This document shows, piece by piece, positions 17,601 through 25,979 of a DNA stretch of 59,078 nucleotides. Each line of letters begins with the position of its first letter. Position 1 is the stretch's first letter. The notes below the pieces were generated by a model. That model did no database searches, had not been told where the DNA came from, and was given only the letters and a program-made list of their open reading frames with translations. Position numbers and translations under genes: made by a program. This stretch comes from a bacterium 1XD21-70 (lineage in GTDB: Bacteria > Bacillota > Clostridia > Lachnospirales > Lachnospiraceae): contig RAYB01000033.1 in the NCBI GenBank assembly GCA_003669055.1, positions 1 to 59,078 on the forward strand, written 5' to 3'.

Positions 17601-17748
17601 GGAGGGCGCGGCGGCAGTGAGGGATAAGAAAAAGCAGGAGATCTGCCAGGCGCACCAGGTGGAACTGATCCGGGTGGAGAACAGCTATGCGAGGAGGTAT
17701 CAGCATATCAAAGGGGTATTAGAGGCTTATTTCCGGGTGCGCCGGTGA
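14698..17748 (+). CDS. WYL-like domain, superfamily 1 helicase and PD-(D/E)XK nuclease fusion protein
   Basis: The 1016-residue protein has three parts. The N-terminus (about 1-75) resembles a WYL domain, with IFKAIHEGKWMTIEYRN and YWIGIRG. The centre is a UPF1/DNA2-type helicase: Walker A GPPGTGKT (353-360), Walker B MDEASQC (Asp614-Glu615), LVGDPQQLNPV, VHAFQGDEKDVV and NVATSRAREQL. The C-terminus looks like a DUF2726-type nuclease: Asp942, then IELDGKEH with Glu960, Asp962 and Lys964. WYL domains often sense nucleic acids or ligands. The start at 14698 follows AAAGGAGG; the ORF from 14671 lacks one. It lies 35 bases after sbcC, so it may be co-transcribed and act on DNA ends. The role (repair or defence) is inference. 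Confidence 0.8.
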   Translation: MNTIHRDIFKAIHEGKWMTIEYRNRQEQVTRYWIGIRGLNAAKRTLTVEGLHLGKYSLEEYDRIYIDSILSSHVLDGSYCEVNRQLVKDIHENPGKYKSLFGHVANLKVLDYLEDCSRMDTAVYQKDFALVRYLDRESFCGGLYPLSDEQFRHIVQEFQLKAEKQQEIPGQMPKKHQNVQRLAMNVMSIHTPKGLYVLAYRRLDLDVRRRCLRPDEDITICTEFTVGGRKESIRRYLDAEDYELLQDFEANQEKVKDAITRSRCWVQGVDDMPYVIGLGLDLVVDLHREYNAILEMYQREEVPVPIRAFFGDLLDRPRSRRMLPVTPLDRRVNLDQLLAINHAMKYPVAYVQGPPGTGKTNTIINTIITAFFNEKTLLFVAYNNHPIDGVVDKLSHIAYQGRQIPFPVARLGNAAKVRGTLAALAGLYVQVHQVPVYERTLDRNRDSQAGQMRQLSELLRRYEDMLDLKERRETIEQLLEYSRGSSRSMQMLPFEADLGGRQLQQLNLQMERLGEITDQDALSLLTEDVEELKKFLYYASVKCIRRLDEPGSRRLREILLTEDEDRRLEAFQEYLKNGEGLKRFLRVFPVVATTCISAHRLGNPEVYFDMTVMDEASQCNTAVGLVPVLRGKNLMLVGDPQQLNPVILLDEMTNQRLRKKYGVPEEYDYRKNSLYKSFLACDSVSDEVLLRCHYRCNRKIISFNNQKYYNSRLLIRTESEQPQPLIYINVEDGRTSQKNVAPAEVEEILRYAMGHKDKSIGVITPFVNQKNAIEEELKKRGLGHVACGTVHAFQGDEKDVVLFSTAITDDTYKGTYDWLKNNKELINVATSRAREQLIVLANSRNLERLHQQSAKDDLYDLVHYVRSNGTSKVAARETDSRALGIKPFSAATEEIFLQTLNHALENIWLSQNRFVVGKKVAVSEVLEGDGSYGDLFYSGRFDFVVYEQREGQNHPVLAIELDGKEHLEEGAAAVRDKKKQEICQAHQVELIRVENSYARRYQHIKGVLEAYFRVRR

Positions 17749-17843
17749 CCCTTTCTATATTTTATGGGTAGACATTTGGGTGAAATCTGGGTAAAATGTC
17801 ATCAGGACAGACCATTTAGAAAGAGAGGCGGACAGAGAAGAGA

Positions 17844-18170
17844 ATGATTGATTTGCACGGGCAGATTTCCTTTGCCTTTTTGAAAAAGAGCCGCTTTACA
17901 GGGAGTTATAAGGGGATGCGTTATCTGCTGCAGAAGCAGGAACGGGAAAAGGAGGCGCCAAAGGAGGAACCGCCTGCGGGGGAGGATCCCGGAGAGAAAC
18001 AGGCACCGGTTACAAAGACTGTGCTGGAGGCAGTGATTTGGCCGGAACCGTTCAATTATGAAGTGACAAAAGCAGATAAGAAACATGGGAAGGATTTCCC
18101 TTTTTGCGAGGATGGGCTCTGGGAGGCGGTAGGATGGCTGAACAGGGAGTTTGAGGCGGGACATTTCTAG
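17844..18170 (+). CDS. Conserved hypothetical protein, 108 residues
   Basis: I do not recognise the family with certainty. The protein is soluble and begins with a compact segment (MIDLHGQISFAFLKK, then GSYKGMRYLLQKQE). A charged, proline-rich middle (about 36-58) follows. It ends with AVIWPEPFNYEV and an acidic helix WEAVGWLNREFE. The spacing of aromatic residues suggests a small alpha/beta fold interrupted by a variable insert. The start follows AGAGAAGAG. No gene nearby gives a firm hint; the next gene is an EFR1-type ferredoxin 44 bases downstream. Confidence 0.65.
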   Translation: MIDLHGQISFAFLKKSRFTGSYKGMRYLLQKQEREKEAPKEEPPAGEDPGEKQAPVTKTVLEAVIWPEPFNYEVTKADKKHGKDFPFCEDGLWEAVGWLNREFEAGHF

Positions 18171-18214
18171 GACATGCCTTAAAATACAAAAAGACAGTTC
18201 AGGAGGGAGAAGCG

Positions 18215-18997
18215 ATGAATATCAAGCAGGTTACCAGTGTGTATTTCAGCCCCACAGGCAATACAAAGACGGCAGTGGAATTGATTGCCGGTCAGCTTCC
18301 CTGGAAACAGGGGCGTCTGGACCTGACGGATGCCGGCCGGCGGCCGGAATACCATTTTATGGAGAATGAGGCTGTGGTCATCGGGGTTCCCGTCTATGGG
18401 GGGCGGGTACCGGCGACAGCTTCGGAGCGCCTAAAAAAGCTGCATGGCCGCAAGACGGCTGCCGTACTGGTGGTGACGTACGGGAACCGTGCCTATGAAG
18501 ATGCCCTTTTGGAACTGAAGCTGATTCTGCTAAGGCAGGGGTTCTGCCCGCTGGCTGCTGCTGCGGTGCCGGCAGAACACAATATTGTGCGCAGCATTGC
18601 ATCGGGGAGGCCGGATAAGGCAGACCGGAAGCGCTTAAAGCAATTCGGCAGGGAACTGGGGAGGCGGTTCTGGGAACTGTCTAGCAATTACCGGATCGGG
18701 GACCTGAAGGTTTCGGGGCACAGGCCGTTCCGCAAATACCACGGGGTGCCTTTAAAGATAAAGGTGGGTTCGTCCTGCAAGAACTGCGGCACTTGTATCC
18801 AAAAGTGCCCGGTGCAGGCAATCTCACGGACGGATCCGCGTATCACGGACACGGAACGCTGCATTACCTGCATGCGCTGCGTGAAGCAATGCCCGTCGGG
18901 AGCGCGCAGGATCAATACGATGGTGCTGTTAGCGGTGGCGCAGAGGCTGAAAAAGGTCTGCGGGGAGCGGAAGGAAGCCGAGTTTTTTATCGCATAG
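18215..18997 (+). CDS. EFR1-type flavodoxin-ferredoxin fusion protein
   Basis: The 260-residue protein joins a flavodoxin-like domain (YFSPTGNTKTAVEL at residues 10-23, an FMN phosphate loop) to two 4Fe-4S clusters near the C-terminus. The cluster motifs are CKNCGTCIQKCP and CITCMRCVKQCP. Such proteins transfer electrons between FMN and iron-sulfur partners in anaerobes; the partner here is unknown. The start follows CAGGAGGGAGAAGCG. The stop lies 11 bases before the acylphosphatase start, so the two genes are probably co-transcribed. Confidence 0.9.
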   Translation: MNIKQVTSVYFSPTGNTKTAVELIAGQLPWKQGRLDLTDAGRRPEYHFMENEAVVIGVPVYGGRVPATASERLKKLHGRKTAAVLVVTYGNRAYEDALLELKLILLRQGFCPLAAAAVPAEHNIVRSIASGRPDKADRKRLKQFGRELGRRFWELSSNYRIGDLKVSGHRPFRKYHGVPLKIKVGSSCKNCGTCIQKCPVQAISRTDPRITDTERCITCMRCVKQCPSGARRINTMVLLAVAQRLKKVCGERKEAEFFIA

Positions 18998-19008
18998 GAG
19001 TGTGGCGG

Positions 19009-19281
19009 ATGGCGAAGATACGGAAACATTTTTATTTTTCAGGCCGCGTGCAGGGGGTGGGGTTCCGGTACCAGGCCTGCCGGATCGCACGGGGGCTGGG
19101 GCTTACCGGATATGTCCAGAATCTTTGGGACGGACGGGTGGAGTTGGAGGCGCAGGGGGAGGAACCTGTGATATGGGACTTGGTGTCTGCGCTGCACAGA
19201 CAGCCGTATATCCAGATTGAGGATATGGAAACCGCGGATATGGCGCTTAAAGAGGAGCGGGGGTTTCAGATGGCAAACTGA
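19009..19281 (+). CDS. acyP: Acylphosphatase
   Basis: The 90-residue protein has the acylphosphatase signature HFYFSGRVQGVGFRYQA, with the phosphate-binding loop and catalytic Arg19 in GVGFR. It also has the conserved GYVQNLWDGRVE, whose Asn is catalytic. It hydrolyses carboxyl-phosphate bonds such as in acetyl phosphate or 1,3-bisphosphoglycerate. The start at 19009 follows TAGGAGTG; the longer frame upstream is part of the previous gene in another frame. Length and motifs are typical. Confidence 0.95.
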   Translation: MAKIRKHFYFSGRVQGVGFRYQACRIARGLGLTGYVQNLWDGRVELEAQGEEPVIWDLVSALHRQPYIQIEDMETADMALKEERGFQMAN

Positions 19282-19340
19282 GGGCTCTTAGGCTTTCCGG
19301 CTGATAGGGCTGCGATGACACAGAAGGGAGAGGATGAAGG

Positions 19341-20357
19341 ATGACACAGAAGGAAGTGCTTGAACAGGCGAGGACGTGCCTGGGGCCGTACTGTAAGGGC
19401 TGCGAGACCTGCAACGGGCGTGCCTGCAGAAACCAGATCCCGGGGCCGGGTGCGAAGGGGGCGGGGGACACAGCCATCCGCAATTATGACAAATGGAAAG
19501 AGATCCGTGTGCTGATGGATACGATCGGTGAAAACAGGCCGGTGGATACCAGCTGCCGCCTGTTTGGCCAGGAGTTTGCCTACCCGTTTTTTGCCGGCCC
19601 GGTGGGGGCGGTCAAGCTGCATTACGGGGAGAAATACGGGGACAGGCAGTACAATGAGATCCTGGTTTCTGCCTGCGCCAAAGCAGGGATAGCTGCCTTT
19701 ACCGGCGACGGGACAGACCCGGAGGTGATGCGGGCGGCGACGTCGGCCATCCGGGCCGAGGGCGGGCGGGGAGTCCCTACCATAAAGCCGTGGAACCTTG
19801 GCACCGTGCAGGAGAAGCTGGAACTGGTGAGGGAGTCCGGCGCCTTTGCGGCCGCCATGGATATCGACGCTGCGGGCCTGCCCTTCTTAAAAAACATGAC
19901 GCCGCCTGCAGGGAGCAAGACCACGGAGGAACTGGCGCTGCTCATCCGGGAGGCGGGGGTTCCCTTTATCGTCAAAGGGGTCATGACGGCCAGGGGCGCC
20001 TTGAAGGCGAAGGAAGCCGGGGCGGCGGCAATCGTGGTATCCAACCATGGCGGCAGGGTGCTGGATCAATGCCCTGCCACGGCGGAGGTGCTGAAAACGG
20101 TGGCGGAGGCAGTGGGCGGCTCCATGGCGGTGCTCGTGGACGGGGGCATCCGCAGCGGGGCGGATATTTTTAAGGCGCTGGCCCTGGGTGCAGACGGTGT
20201 TTTGATCTGCCGCCCCTTTGTGACCGCGGTCTACGGCGGGGCGCAGGAGGGCGTGGCTGAACTGGTTGCCCGCTTAGGTGCGGAACTTAAGGATACCATG
20301 GCCATGTGCGGGGCGCATACAATCTCCGAGATTACCTCTGACATGGTGTTAAGGTAA
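19341..20357 (+). CDS. FMN-dependent alpha-hydroxy-acid oxidizing protein
   Basis: The 338-residue TIM-barrel protein resembles lactate oxidase, glycolate oxidase and lactate dehydrogenase of the FMN class. The N-terminus has an unusual cysteine run (Cys13, 18, 21, 24 and 29). The barrel includes FFAGPVGAV, PFIVKGVMT (FMN-binding Lys), VVSNHGGRVLDQ (catalytic His and Arg) and VLVDGGIRSGADIFKALALGAD. The substrate cannot be named. It is shorter than glycolate oxidases (about 360). The start follows AGGATGAAGG. It lies downstream of acyP by 59 bases and could be co-transcribed. Confidence 0.88.
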   Translation: MTQKEVLEQARTCLGPYCKGCETCNGRACRNQIPGPGAKGAGDTAIRNYDKWKEIRVLMDTIGENRPVDTSCRLFGQEFAYPFFAGPVGAVKLHYGEKYGDRQYNEILVSACAKAGIAAFTGDGTDPEVMRAATSAIRAEGGRGVPTIKPWNLGTVQEKLELVRESGAFAAAMDIDAAGLPFLKNMTPPAGSKTTEELALLIREAGVPFIVKGVMTARGALKAKEAGAAAIVVSNHGGRVLDQCPATAEVLKTVAEAVGGSMAVLVDGGIRSGADIFKALALGADGVLICRPFVTAVYGGAQEGVAELVARLGAELKDTMAMCGAHTISEITSDMVLR

Positions 20358-20401
20358 GCTGCCCATAACCAAAAGGAATCCCTCTCATTCTTTTTATTTA
20401 G

Positions 20402-20430
20402 TTGACAAACGGCACCAGGATTGCTATGAT
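20402..20430 (+). promoter_or_regulatory. Strong SigA promoter of ilvH-ilvC
   Basis: A consensus -35 TTGACA (20402-20407) and a -10 TATGAT (20425-20430) are 17 bases apart, with TGC before the -10. They lie 31 bases upstream of ilvH. I see no T-box or leader peptide in the short leader. Confidence 0.8.
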
Positions 20431-20461
20431 TATATGAACGTGAGAGAAAGGGTGAAATACC

Positions 20462-20962
20462 ATGGATAGGATCGTTTTATCATTGCTGGTGGACAACACC
20501 GCCGGTGTTTTAAGCCGGGTGGCGGGATTATTCAGCCGCCGGGGCTATAATATTGAGAGCCTGACGGTCGGCGTGACTGCGGACGAGCGCTATTCCCGGA
20601 TGACGGTGGTATCGCTGGGAGACCAGGAGATCCTTGAGCAGATAGAGAAACAGCTGCGGAAATTGGAGGATGTCCGGGACATCAAGGAACTGAGGCCGGG
20701 GCAGTCCGTATACCGGGAACTGATCATGGTCAAGGTGAAGGCGAACGCCAGCGAACGCCAGGCGATCGGCGCGATCTCCGACATTTTCCGGGCAACGATT
20801 GTGGATGTGGGCAAGGATTCGCTGACGGTGATGCTGACTGGCGACCAGTCAAAGCTGGATGCACTGATCAACCTTTTGGAGGACTATGAGATCCTGGAAC
20901 TGGCAAGGACCGGCCTGACCGGGCTGTCCAGGGGGTCTGAGGATATCCGTTACCTGCCGTAA
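20462..20962 (+). CDS. ilvH: Acetolactate synthase small (regulatory) subunit
   Basis: The 166-residue protein opens with an ACT domain, including VDNTAGVLSRVAGLFSRRGYNIESLTVG. A second domain follows (ELIMVKVKA, AIGAISDIFRATIVDVGKDSLTVMLTG). It regulates acetolactate synthase, the first shared enzyme of valine and leucine synthesis, and confers valine feedback. The catalytic subunit gene (ilvB) is not in the window. The start follows AAAGGGTGA. It is transcribed with ilvC from the promoter at 20402. Confidence 0.96.
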   Translation: MDRIVLSLLVDNTAGVLSRVAGLFSRRGYNIESLTVGVTADERYSRMTVVSLGDQEILEQIEKQLRKLEDVRDIKELRPGQSVYRELIMVKVKANASERQAIGAISDIFRATIVDVGKDSLTVMLTGDQSKLDALINLLEDYEILELARTGLTGLSRGSEDIRYLP

Positions 20963-22048
<1,086 letters not shown>

Positions 22049-22131
22049 TGAGTGGCAGTAACGGGGGGAGAGAAAGGCAAAGGCCTTATCTTTCCCCTGC
22101 TTTGTTTTATGAAAGGAAGGAGGACAAAAGA

Positions 22132-22608
22132 ATGAGGAAAAGAAAGGCCTGTATGGGCAGGATTGGGATCCGGCTGGCATGTGCCCTGGCTTTAGCAGCC
22201 GGGCTGGCCGTGACCCCGGCGTATGCAGCAGGTTGGAGCCAGGAGGGCGACGTCTGGTATTATTATGACGAATACGGGGAGCAAAAAAGCGGATGGGTGC
22301 AGGCAGCTGAGGACGGACTGTGGTATTACTTGGACAGTGAAACCAAGAGATGGGTGCGGCGCCCGGCCCTGGATACGGAGGCGGCAGTCCGCCTGATGGA
22401 GAATGCCGTCAAAAAATTGGGCTATTACCAGAACGAGGAACAGCCGGTAGAGATCCGGGAGGACTGGAGGGACGAGAGGACGGTCTATATGTCTGTCCGC
22501 ATGGTCACCGGGCCAAACAGCGACACAAGGCTGAATGACTATGAGGTCAACAGAAGGACCGGGGCAGTGAAGGCAGCAGTGGGGGAATCGTTTAATCTCT
22601 ATGATTAG
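22132..22608 (+). CDS. Secreted protein with cell-wall-binding repeats
   Basis: The 158-residue protein has a signal peptide (about 1-31, ending in VTPAYA). Two short choline-binding-type repeats follow: WSQEGDVWYYYDEYGEQKSG, and then GWVQAAEDGLWYYLD. Such repeats bind teichoic acid choline or other wall components. The C-terminal half (about 80-158) resembles a small beta domain of unknown role. The start at 22132 follows AAGGAGGACAAAAGA; an upstream in-frame ATG at 22048 overlaps the end of ilvC and lacks a site. Its last 17 bases overlap the end of the LysR gene on the other strand. Confidence 0.75.
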   Translation: MRKRKACMGRIGIRLACALALAAGLAVTPAYAAGWSQEGDVWYYYDEYGEQKSGWVQAAEDGLWYYLDSETKRWVRRPALDTEAAVRLMENAVKKLGYYQNEEQPVEIREDWRDERTVYMSVRMVTGPNSDTRLNDYEVNRRTGAVKAAVGESFNLYD

Positions 22609-23512
22609 GCTCCCCGCCCGGCCCATTGTATTCCCGGCAGAAGCGGAGGAAGGCTTCCAATGCCTCTGAGGTGTGGCCGGGCTGGCAGGCAAAGCCGACC
22701 GTGCGCTTGCGGATGGGGCGGTCAAGCGGGATCTCCACCAGCCTTCCCTTTTCCAGGTCTTCTTTGACAAATTCCTTGATGACACAGCCGATGCCGAGGC
22801 CGATGCGGGCAAATTCGATCAACAGGTCCATGGTGGTGACCTGCAGCAGGTTGTTGGCCTCGATGCGGTTGGTGCTCATATATTCATCGATGTGCGAGCG
22901 GGTGATATTGTGCTTGTCCAAAAGCATGATATTGCCCGCCTGGAAAATGCCGCTGCCTGTGCCTTCCCGCAGGCGCAGGTTCTGCAAGTAGCTTGGGGCG
23001 GCGACAAAGATATCTTCGATTTCCATCACCGGAAGGAAGGAGAGGTTCTTTTGGTTCACGGGCTGGGCCACTAAGCCGATGTCAATCTGCTGCTGCTCCA
23101 GCATGGCGAATGTGCGGCTGCTGGACTGGCTTTCGATTGTGATCTTGATATGCGGGTACTTTTCGATAAATCCCTTCAGATAAGATAACAGGATAAAACG
23201 GCATAAGGTATTGCTGACGCCGATCCGGATGTGCCCAAGGTGGAATTCGTGGATGCGGCGCAGCTTTTGTTCGCCTGCGGCCAGCTCCTCAAAGGCCGCC
23301 TGTGTGTGCGCAAAAAGGATCCTGCCCTCCTCGGTCAGCTGGACACCGCGGGAATTGCGGGTGAAAAGTATTGTGTGGAGGCTGTCCTCTAACTTGCTGA
23401 TGGCCTTGCTGATGGCGGGCTGGCTGATATAAAGTTCGCGGGCTGCCCTGGAAATATTGCCGGTTGAGGCCACGGCATAGAAAATGCGGTACTGGGATAA
23501 ATTCTGGTCCAT
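22592..23512 (-). CDS. LysR family transcriptional regulator
   Basis: The 306-residue protein has an N-terminal winged helix-turn-helix (residues 5-65, AARELYISQPAISKAISKLED) and a C-terminal periplasmic-binding-like sensor domain. It is transcribed away from leuD, with 151 bases between them. A palindromic half-site (ATAAC, TTAAC, GTTAT) in the gap fits a LysR operator. By the usual arrangement it regulates the divergent dehydratase genes and itself. The inducer cannot be told. I chose the ATG at 23512 because the GTG two codons upstream sits against the ribosome binding site. Confidence 0.92.
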   Translation of the reverse strand: MDQNLSQYRIFYAVASTGNISRAARELYISQPAISKAISKLEDSLHTILFTRNSRGVQLTEEGRILFAHTQAAFEELAAGEQKLRRIHEFHLGHIRIGVSNTLCRFILLSYLKGFIEKYPHIKITIESQSSSRTFAMLEQQQIDIGLVAQPVNQKNLSFLPVMEIEDIFVAAPSYLQNLRLREGTGSGIFQAGNIMLLDKHNITRSHIDEYMSTNRIEANNLLQVTTMDLLIEFARIGLGIGCVIKEFVKEDLEKGRLVEIPLDRPIRKRTVGFACQPGHTSEALEAFLRFCREYNGPGGEPNHRD

Positions 23513-23560
23513 AGGCACTCCTTATTGTTTCCGTCCGGTTCGTCTGGACGTTTATTTTTT

Positions 23561-23575
23561 ATAACTTAACGTTAT
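23561..23575. promoter_or_regulatory. Candidate LysR-type operator
   Basis: ATAAC and GTTAT are inverted around TTAAC. The element holds a T-N11-A pattern typical for LysR regulators. It lies 48 bases upstream of the LysR start and 21 bases upstream of the leuD -35 box. Confidence 0.45.
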
Positions 23576-23596
23576 GATAAATATGAGCATTATGTA

Positions 23597-23626
23597 TTGT
23601 CATTATAGCAGGCAGGGTGATATAAT
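23597..23626 (+). promoter_or_regulatory. SigA promoter of the dehydratase operon
   Basis: A -35 TTGTCA (23597-23602) and a perfect -10 TATAAT (23621-23626) are 18 bases apart. They lie 37 bases upstream of the GTG start at 23664. Confidence 0.75.
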
Positions 23627-23663
23627 GCAATCAGAAAAGAAAACCTGACAGGAGGAAAAATCT

Positions 23664-24137
23664 GTGGGAAGGATTTTTAAATTTCATAACGATCTGGATA
23701 CCGACCAGATCATTGCGTCGCAGTATCTGCTGCTGCCGACAGTGGAAGAGATGAAGGTACATACGTTCGAGTCTTTGGATCCGGAGTTCCCAAGGAAGGC
23801 AAAGCCCGGGGATTTTGTGGTAGGGGGCGAGAATTTCGGCTGCGGCTCTTCCCGGGAGCAGGCACCGGCAGTCTTAAAAGCCCTGGGGATCCAGGCTGTG
23901 GTGGCCAAATCGTTTGCCCGTATTTTTTACCGCAATGCCATCAATATCGGCCTGCCGGTGATCGTCTGTAAGGAACTGCCGGATGCAGTGGGGGACGGGG
24001 ATGAGATGGAACTTTCACTGACAGAGGGCCTGGCTAAGGCAGGGGGGAAAGAGTTTGCCTGCACGAAGCTGCCGGAATATATGCAGCAGATCTTGAACCA
24101 TGGCGGCTTGATTGCTTCATTGAACGGGGAGGTGTAG
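23664..24137 (+). CDS. leuD: Isopropylmalate dehydratase-type small subunit, copy 1
   Basis: The 157-residue protein is the swivelling small subunit of an aconitase-family dehydratase. The family signature GGENFGCGSSREQAP (about residues 53-67) holds the Cys and Ser of the active site. The loop DTDQIIASQYLLL helps set substrate choice in archaeal-type enzymes; its YLLL differs from the YLAL of copy 2. It starts with GTG after AGGAGGAAAAATCT. The large subunit follows after two bases. Leucine synthesis is the likely role for one of the two pairs in this operon, but I cannot say which. Confidence 0.9.
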   Translation: MGRIFKFHNDLDTDQIIASQYLLLPTVEEMKVHTFESLDPEFPRKAKPGDFVVGGENFGCGSSREQAPAVLKALGIQAVVAKSFARIFYRNAINIGLPVIVCKELPDAVGDGDEMELSLTEGLAKAGGKEFACTKLPEYMQQILNHGGLIASLNGEV

Positions 24138-24139
24138 GG

Positions 24140-25390
24140 ATGGGAATGACAATAGCGGAGAAAATTATCGCCCGGGCTGCCGGTGTGGAGTCGGTGCGGG
24201 CAGGGGATATCCATACCGTTGCCTTAGACCGGATGATGAGCAATGACGGGACGACCCATTTGACGGTTGACATGTACCATAATAAGCTGAAAAACCCGCG
24301 GATTGCAGATGTGAAAAAGATGGTGTTTATCGTGGACCACAATGTGCCCTCAGACAGTGCCAAGACGGCAGGGTCACAGAAGAAAATGCGGGATTTCGCA
24401 AGAAAGCACGGCATCGACTTCTGGGAAGGGAAGGGCGTATGCCACCAGATTATGATGGAACATTATGTGTGCCCGGGAGAATTGATCTTCGGTGCGGACA
24501 GCCATACGTGTACGTATGGGGCGCTGGGGGCTTTTGGGACGGGCGTGGGCTGCACGGACCTGCTGTACGGGATGGTGACAGGGACTTCCTGGGTGCTGGT
24601 GCCGGAGACGGTTAAGTTCAACCTAACAGGCAGGCTGCCCGAGGGGGTATACCCGCGTGACCTGATGCTGACGATTATCGGGCAGATCGGGGCAAACGGC
24701 GTTAATTACCAGGTGATGGAATTTACCGGCGAGGGGGCAAAGGCCCTTAGCGTCAATGACCGGATGGTGCTGTGCAACCTGGCAGTGGAGGCCGGGGCAA
24801 AGACGGCTGTTTTTGAGGCAGATGAGGTTGCGCTGGCATATCTAAGGGCGAGGGGCCGGGAGCCGAAGGCAGTGTTCAAAAGCGACGCCGATGCCGTATA
24901 TGCCAGGGAGTATACGTTTGACCTTGCAAAGGTTGTGCCGGTGGTGGCAAAGCCTGACTTTGTGGATGCGGTCGTTCCGGCAGGGGAAGTGTGCGGCACA
25001 CGGATCGACGAGGCATTCCTGGGCTCCTGCAACAACGGGCGGATCGATGACCTGCGCGTGGGGGCTGCGGCAATGAAAGGCAGAAAGGTGGCAGGCCATG
25101 TGCGCTTCCTTGTCGTGCCGGCGAGCCAGGAGGTATACCGGCAGGCGATGGAGGAAGGGCTGATCCGCACGTTCATGGAGAGCGGCGCGATCGTGATGAA
25201 CCCAAACTGCAGTGTCTGCTGGGGCAGCTGCCAGGGCGTGATCGGGGAAAACGAAGTCCTAATCAGCACGGGCACCAGGAATTTCAAAGGGCGGGCGGGC
25301 CATCCCAGTTCCAAGGTATACTTAGGCTCGGCCGCGACGGTTGCGGCCTCGGCGGTGAAGGGGGAGATCTGCACGGCAGATATGCTTTAG
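24140..25390 (+). CDS. leuC: Isopropylmalate dehydratase-type large subunit, copy 1
   Basis: The 416-residue aconitase-family large subunit holds the 4Fe-4S cluster. Visible elements are HNVPSDSAKT, FGADSHTCTYGALGAFGTGVG, a first cluster cysteine in GSCNNGRIDDL, and the CSVC pair in NPNCSVCWGSCQG. The GSCNNGR form replaces the usual GSCTNGR. Length and layout match the archaeal-type LeuC/homoaconitase group. It pairs with the small subunit two bases upstream. The substrate may be isopropylmalate or a related 2-alkylmalate. Confidence 0.9.
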   Translation: MGMTIAEKIIARAAGVESVRAGDIHTVALDRMMSNDGTTHLTVDMYHNKLKNPRIADVKKMVFIVDHNVPSDSAKTAGSQKKMRDFARKHGIDFWEGKGVCHQIMMEHYVCPGELIFGADSHTCTYGALGAFGTGVGCTDLLYGMVTGTSWVLVPETVKFNLTGRLPEGVYPRDLMLTIIGQIGANGVNYQVMEFTGEGAKALSVNDRMVLCNLAVEAGAKTAVFEADEVALAYLRARGREPKAVFKSDADAVYAREYTFDLAKVVPVVAKPDFVDAVVPAGEVCGTRIDEAFLGSCNNGRIDDLRVGAAAMKGRKVAGHVRFLVVPASQEVYRQAMEEGLIRTFMESGAIVMNPNCSVCWGSCQGVIGENEVLISTGTRNFKGRAGHPSSKVYLGSAATVAASAVKGEICTADML

Positions 25391-25451
25391 CGGGGCAGGG
25401 AAGCCAGGTGACTGGTTTTATTTAAGAAGAAATAGAAGATGAGGGACAGCC

Positions 25452-25979
25452 ATGGAACAGTTTACAGGAAAGGCCTGGGTGCTGGGGGACGATATCGATA
25501 CGGATATCATAATCCCGACCGAGTATCTTGCCTTAAAGACGATTGAAGAGATGAAACAGTACGGGTTTTCGCCCCTGCGCCCGGAACTGGCGGCGCAGAT
25601 TGGCAAAGGGGATATCCTGGTGGCCGGGAAGAATTTCGGCTGCGGCTCTTCCCGGGAGCAGGCGCCGGAGGTGGTAAAGGCGCTGGGGATCCGCTGTGTG
25701 ATTGCAAAGTCTTTTGCGCGTATATTTTTCCGCAATGCCATCAATAACGGCCTGCTGCTGATCGAGCAGCCGGATTTGTATGACGATATGGCAGAAGGGG
25801 ATACGGTTGCCGTTACCGTCAACCAGGATGTGGAGTACCGGGGCAAACGTTATCCGATCGCGTCGCTGCCGGAGAACCTGATGGAGATTATCGCTGCCGG
25901 GGGCCTGGTGAAGGCGATGCGGCGGCGCAACGGGCTGGATGGCGAAAGGGGGCAGGCAGATGGGACAGACGGTTGTTGA
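25452..25979 (+). CDS. leuD: Isopropylmalate dehydratase-type small subunit, copy 2
   Basis: The 175-residue small subunit has GDDIDTDIIIPTEYLAL and GKNFGCGSSREQAPEVV. It is close to copy 1 but has a more typical LeuD loop and a longer C-terminus (YPIASLPENLMEIIAAGGLV). The last 20 bases overlap the start of the next large subunit gene, so translation is probably coupled. The start follows GATGAGGGACAGCC, a weak site. Confidence 0.9.
   Translation: MEQFTGKAWVLGDDIDTDIIIPTEYLALKTIEEMKQYGFSPLRPELAAQIGKGDILVAGKNFGCGSSREQAPEVVKALGIRCVIAKSFARIFFRNAINNGLLLIEQPDLYDDMAEGDTVAVTVNQDVEYRGKRYPIASLPENLMEIIAAGGLVKAMRRRNGLDGERGQADGTDGC

Noticed and set aside
20358-20461. T-box or attenuator before ilvH
   Set aside because: The promoter is 31 bases from the start codon, leaving no room for a T-box.
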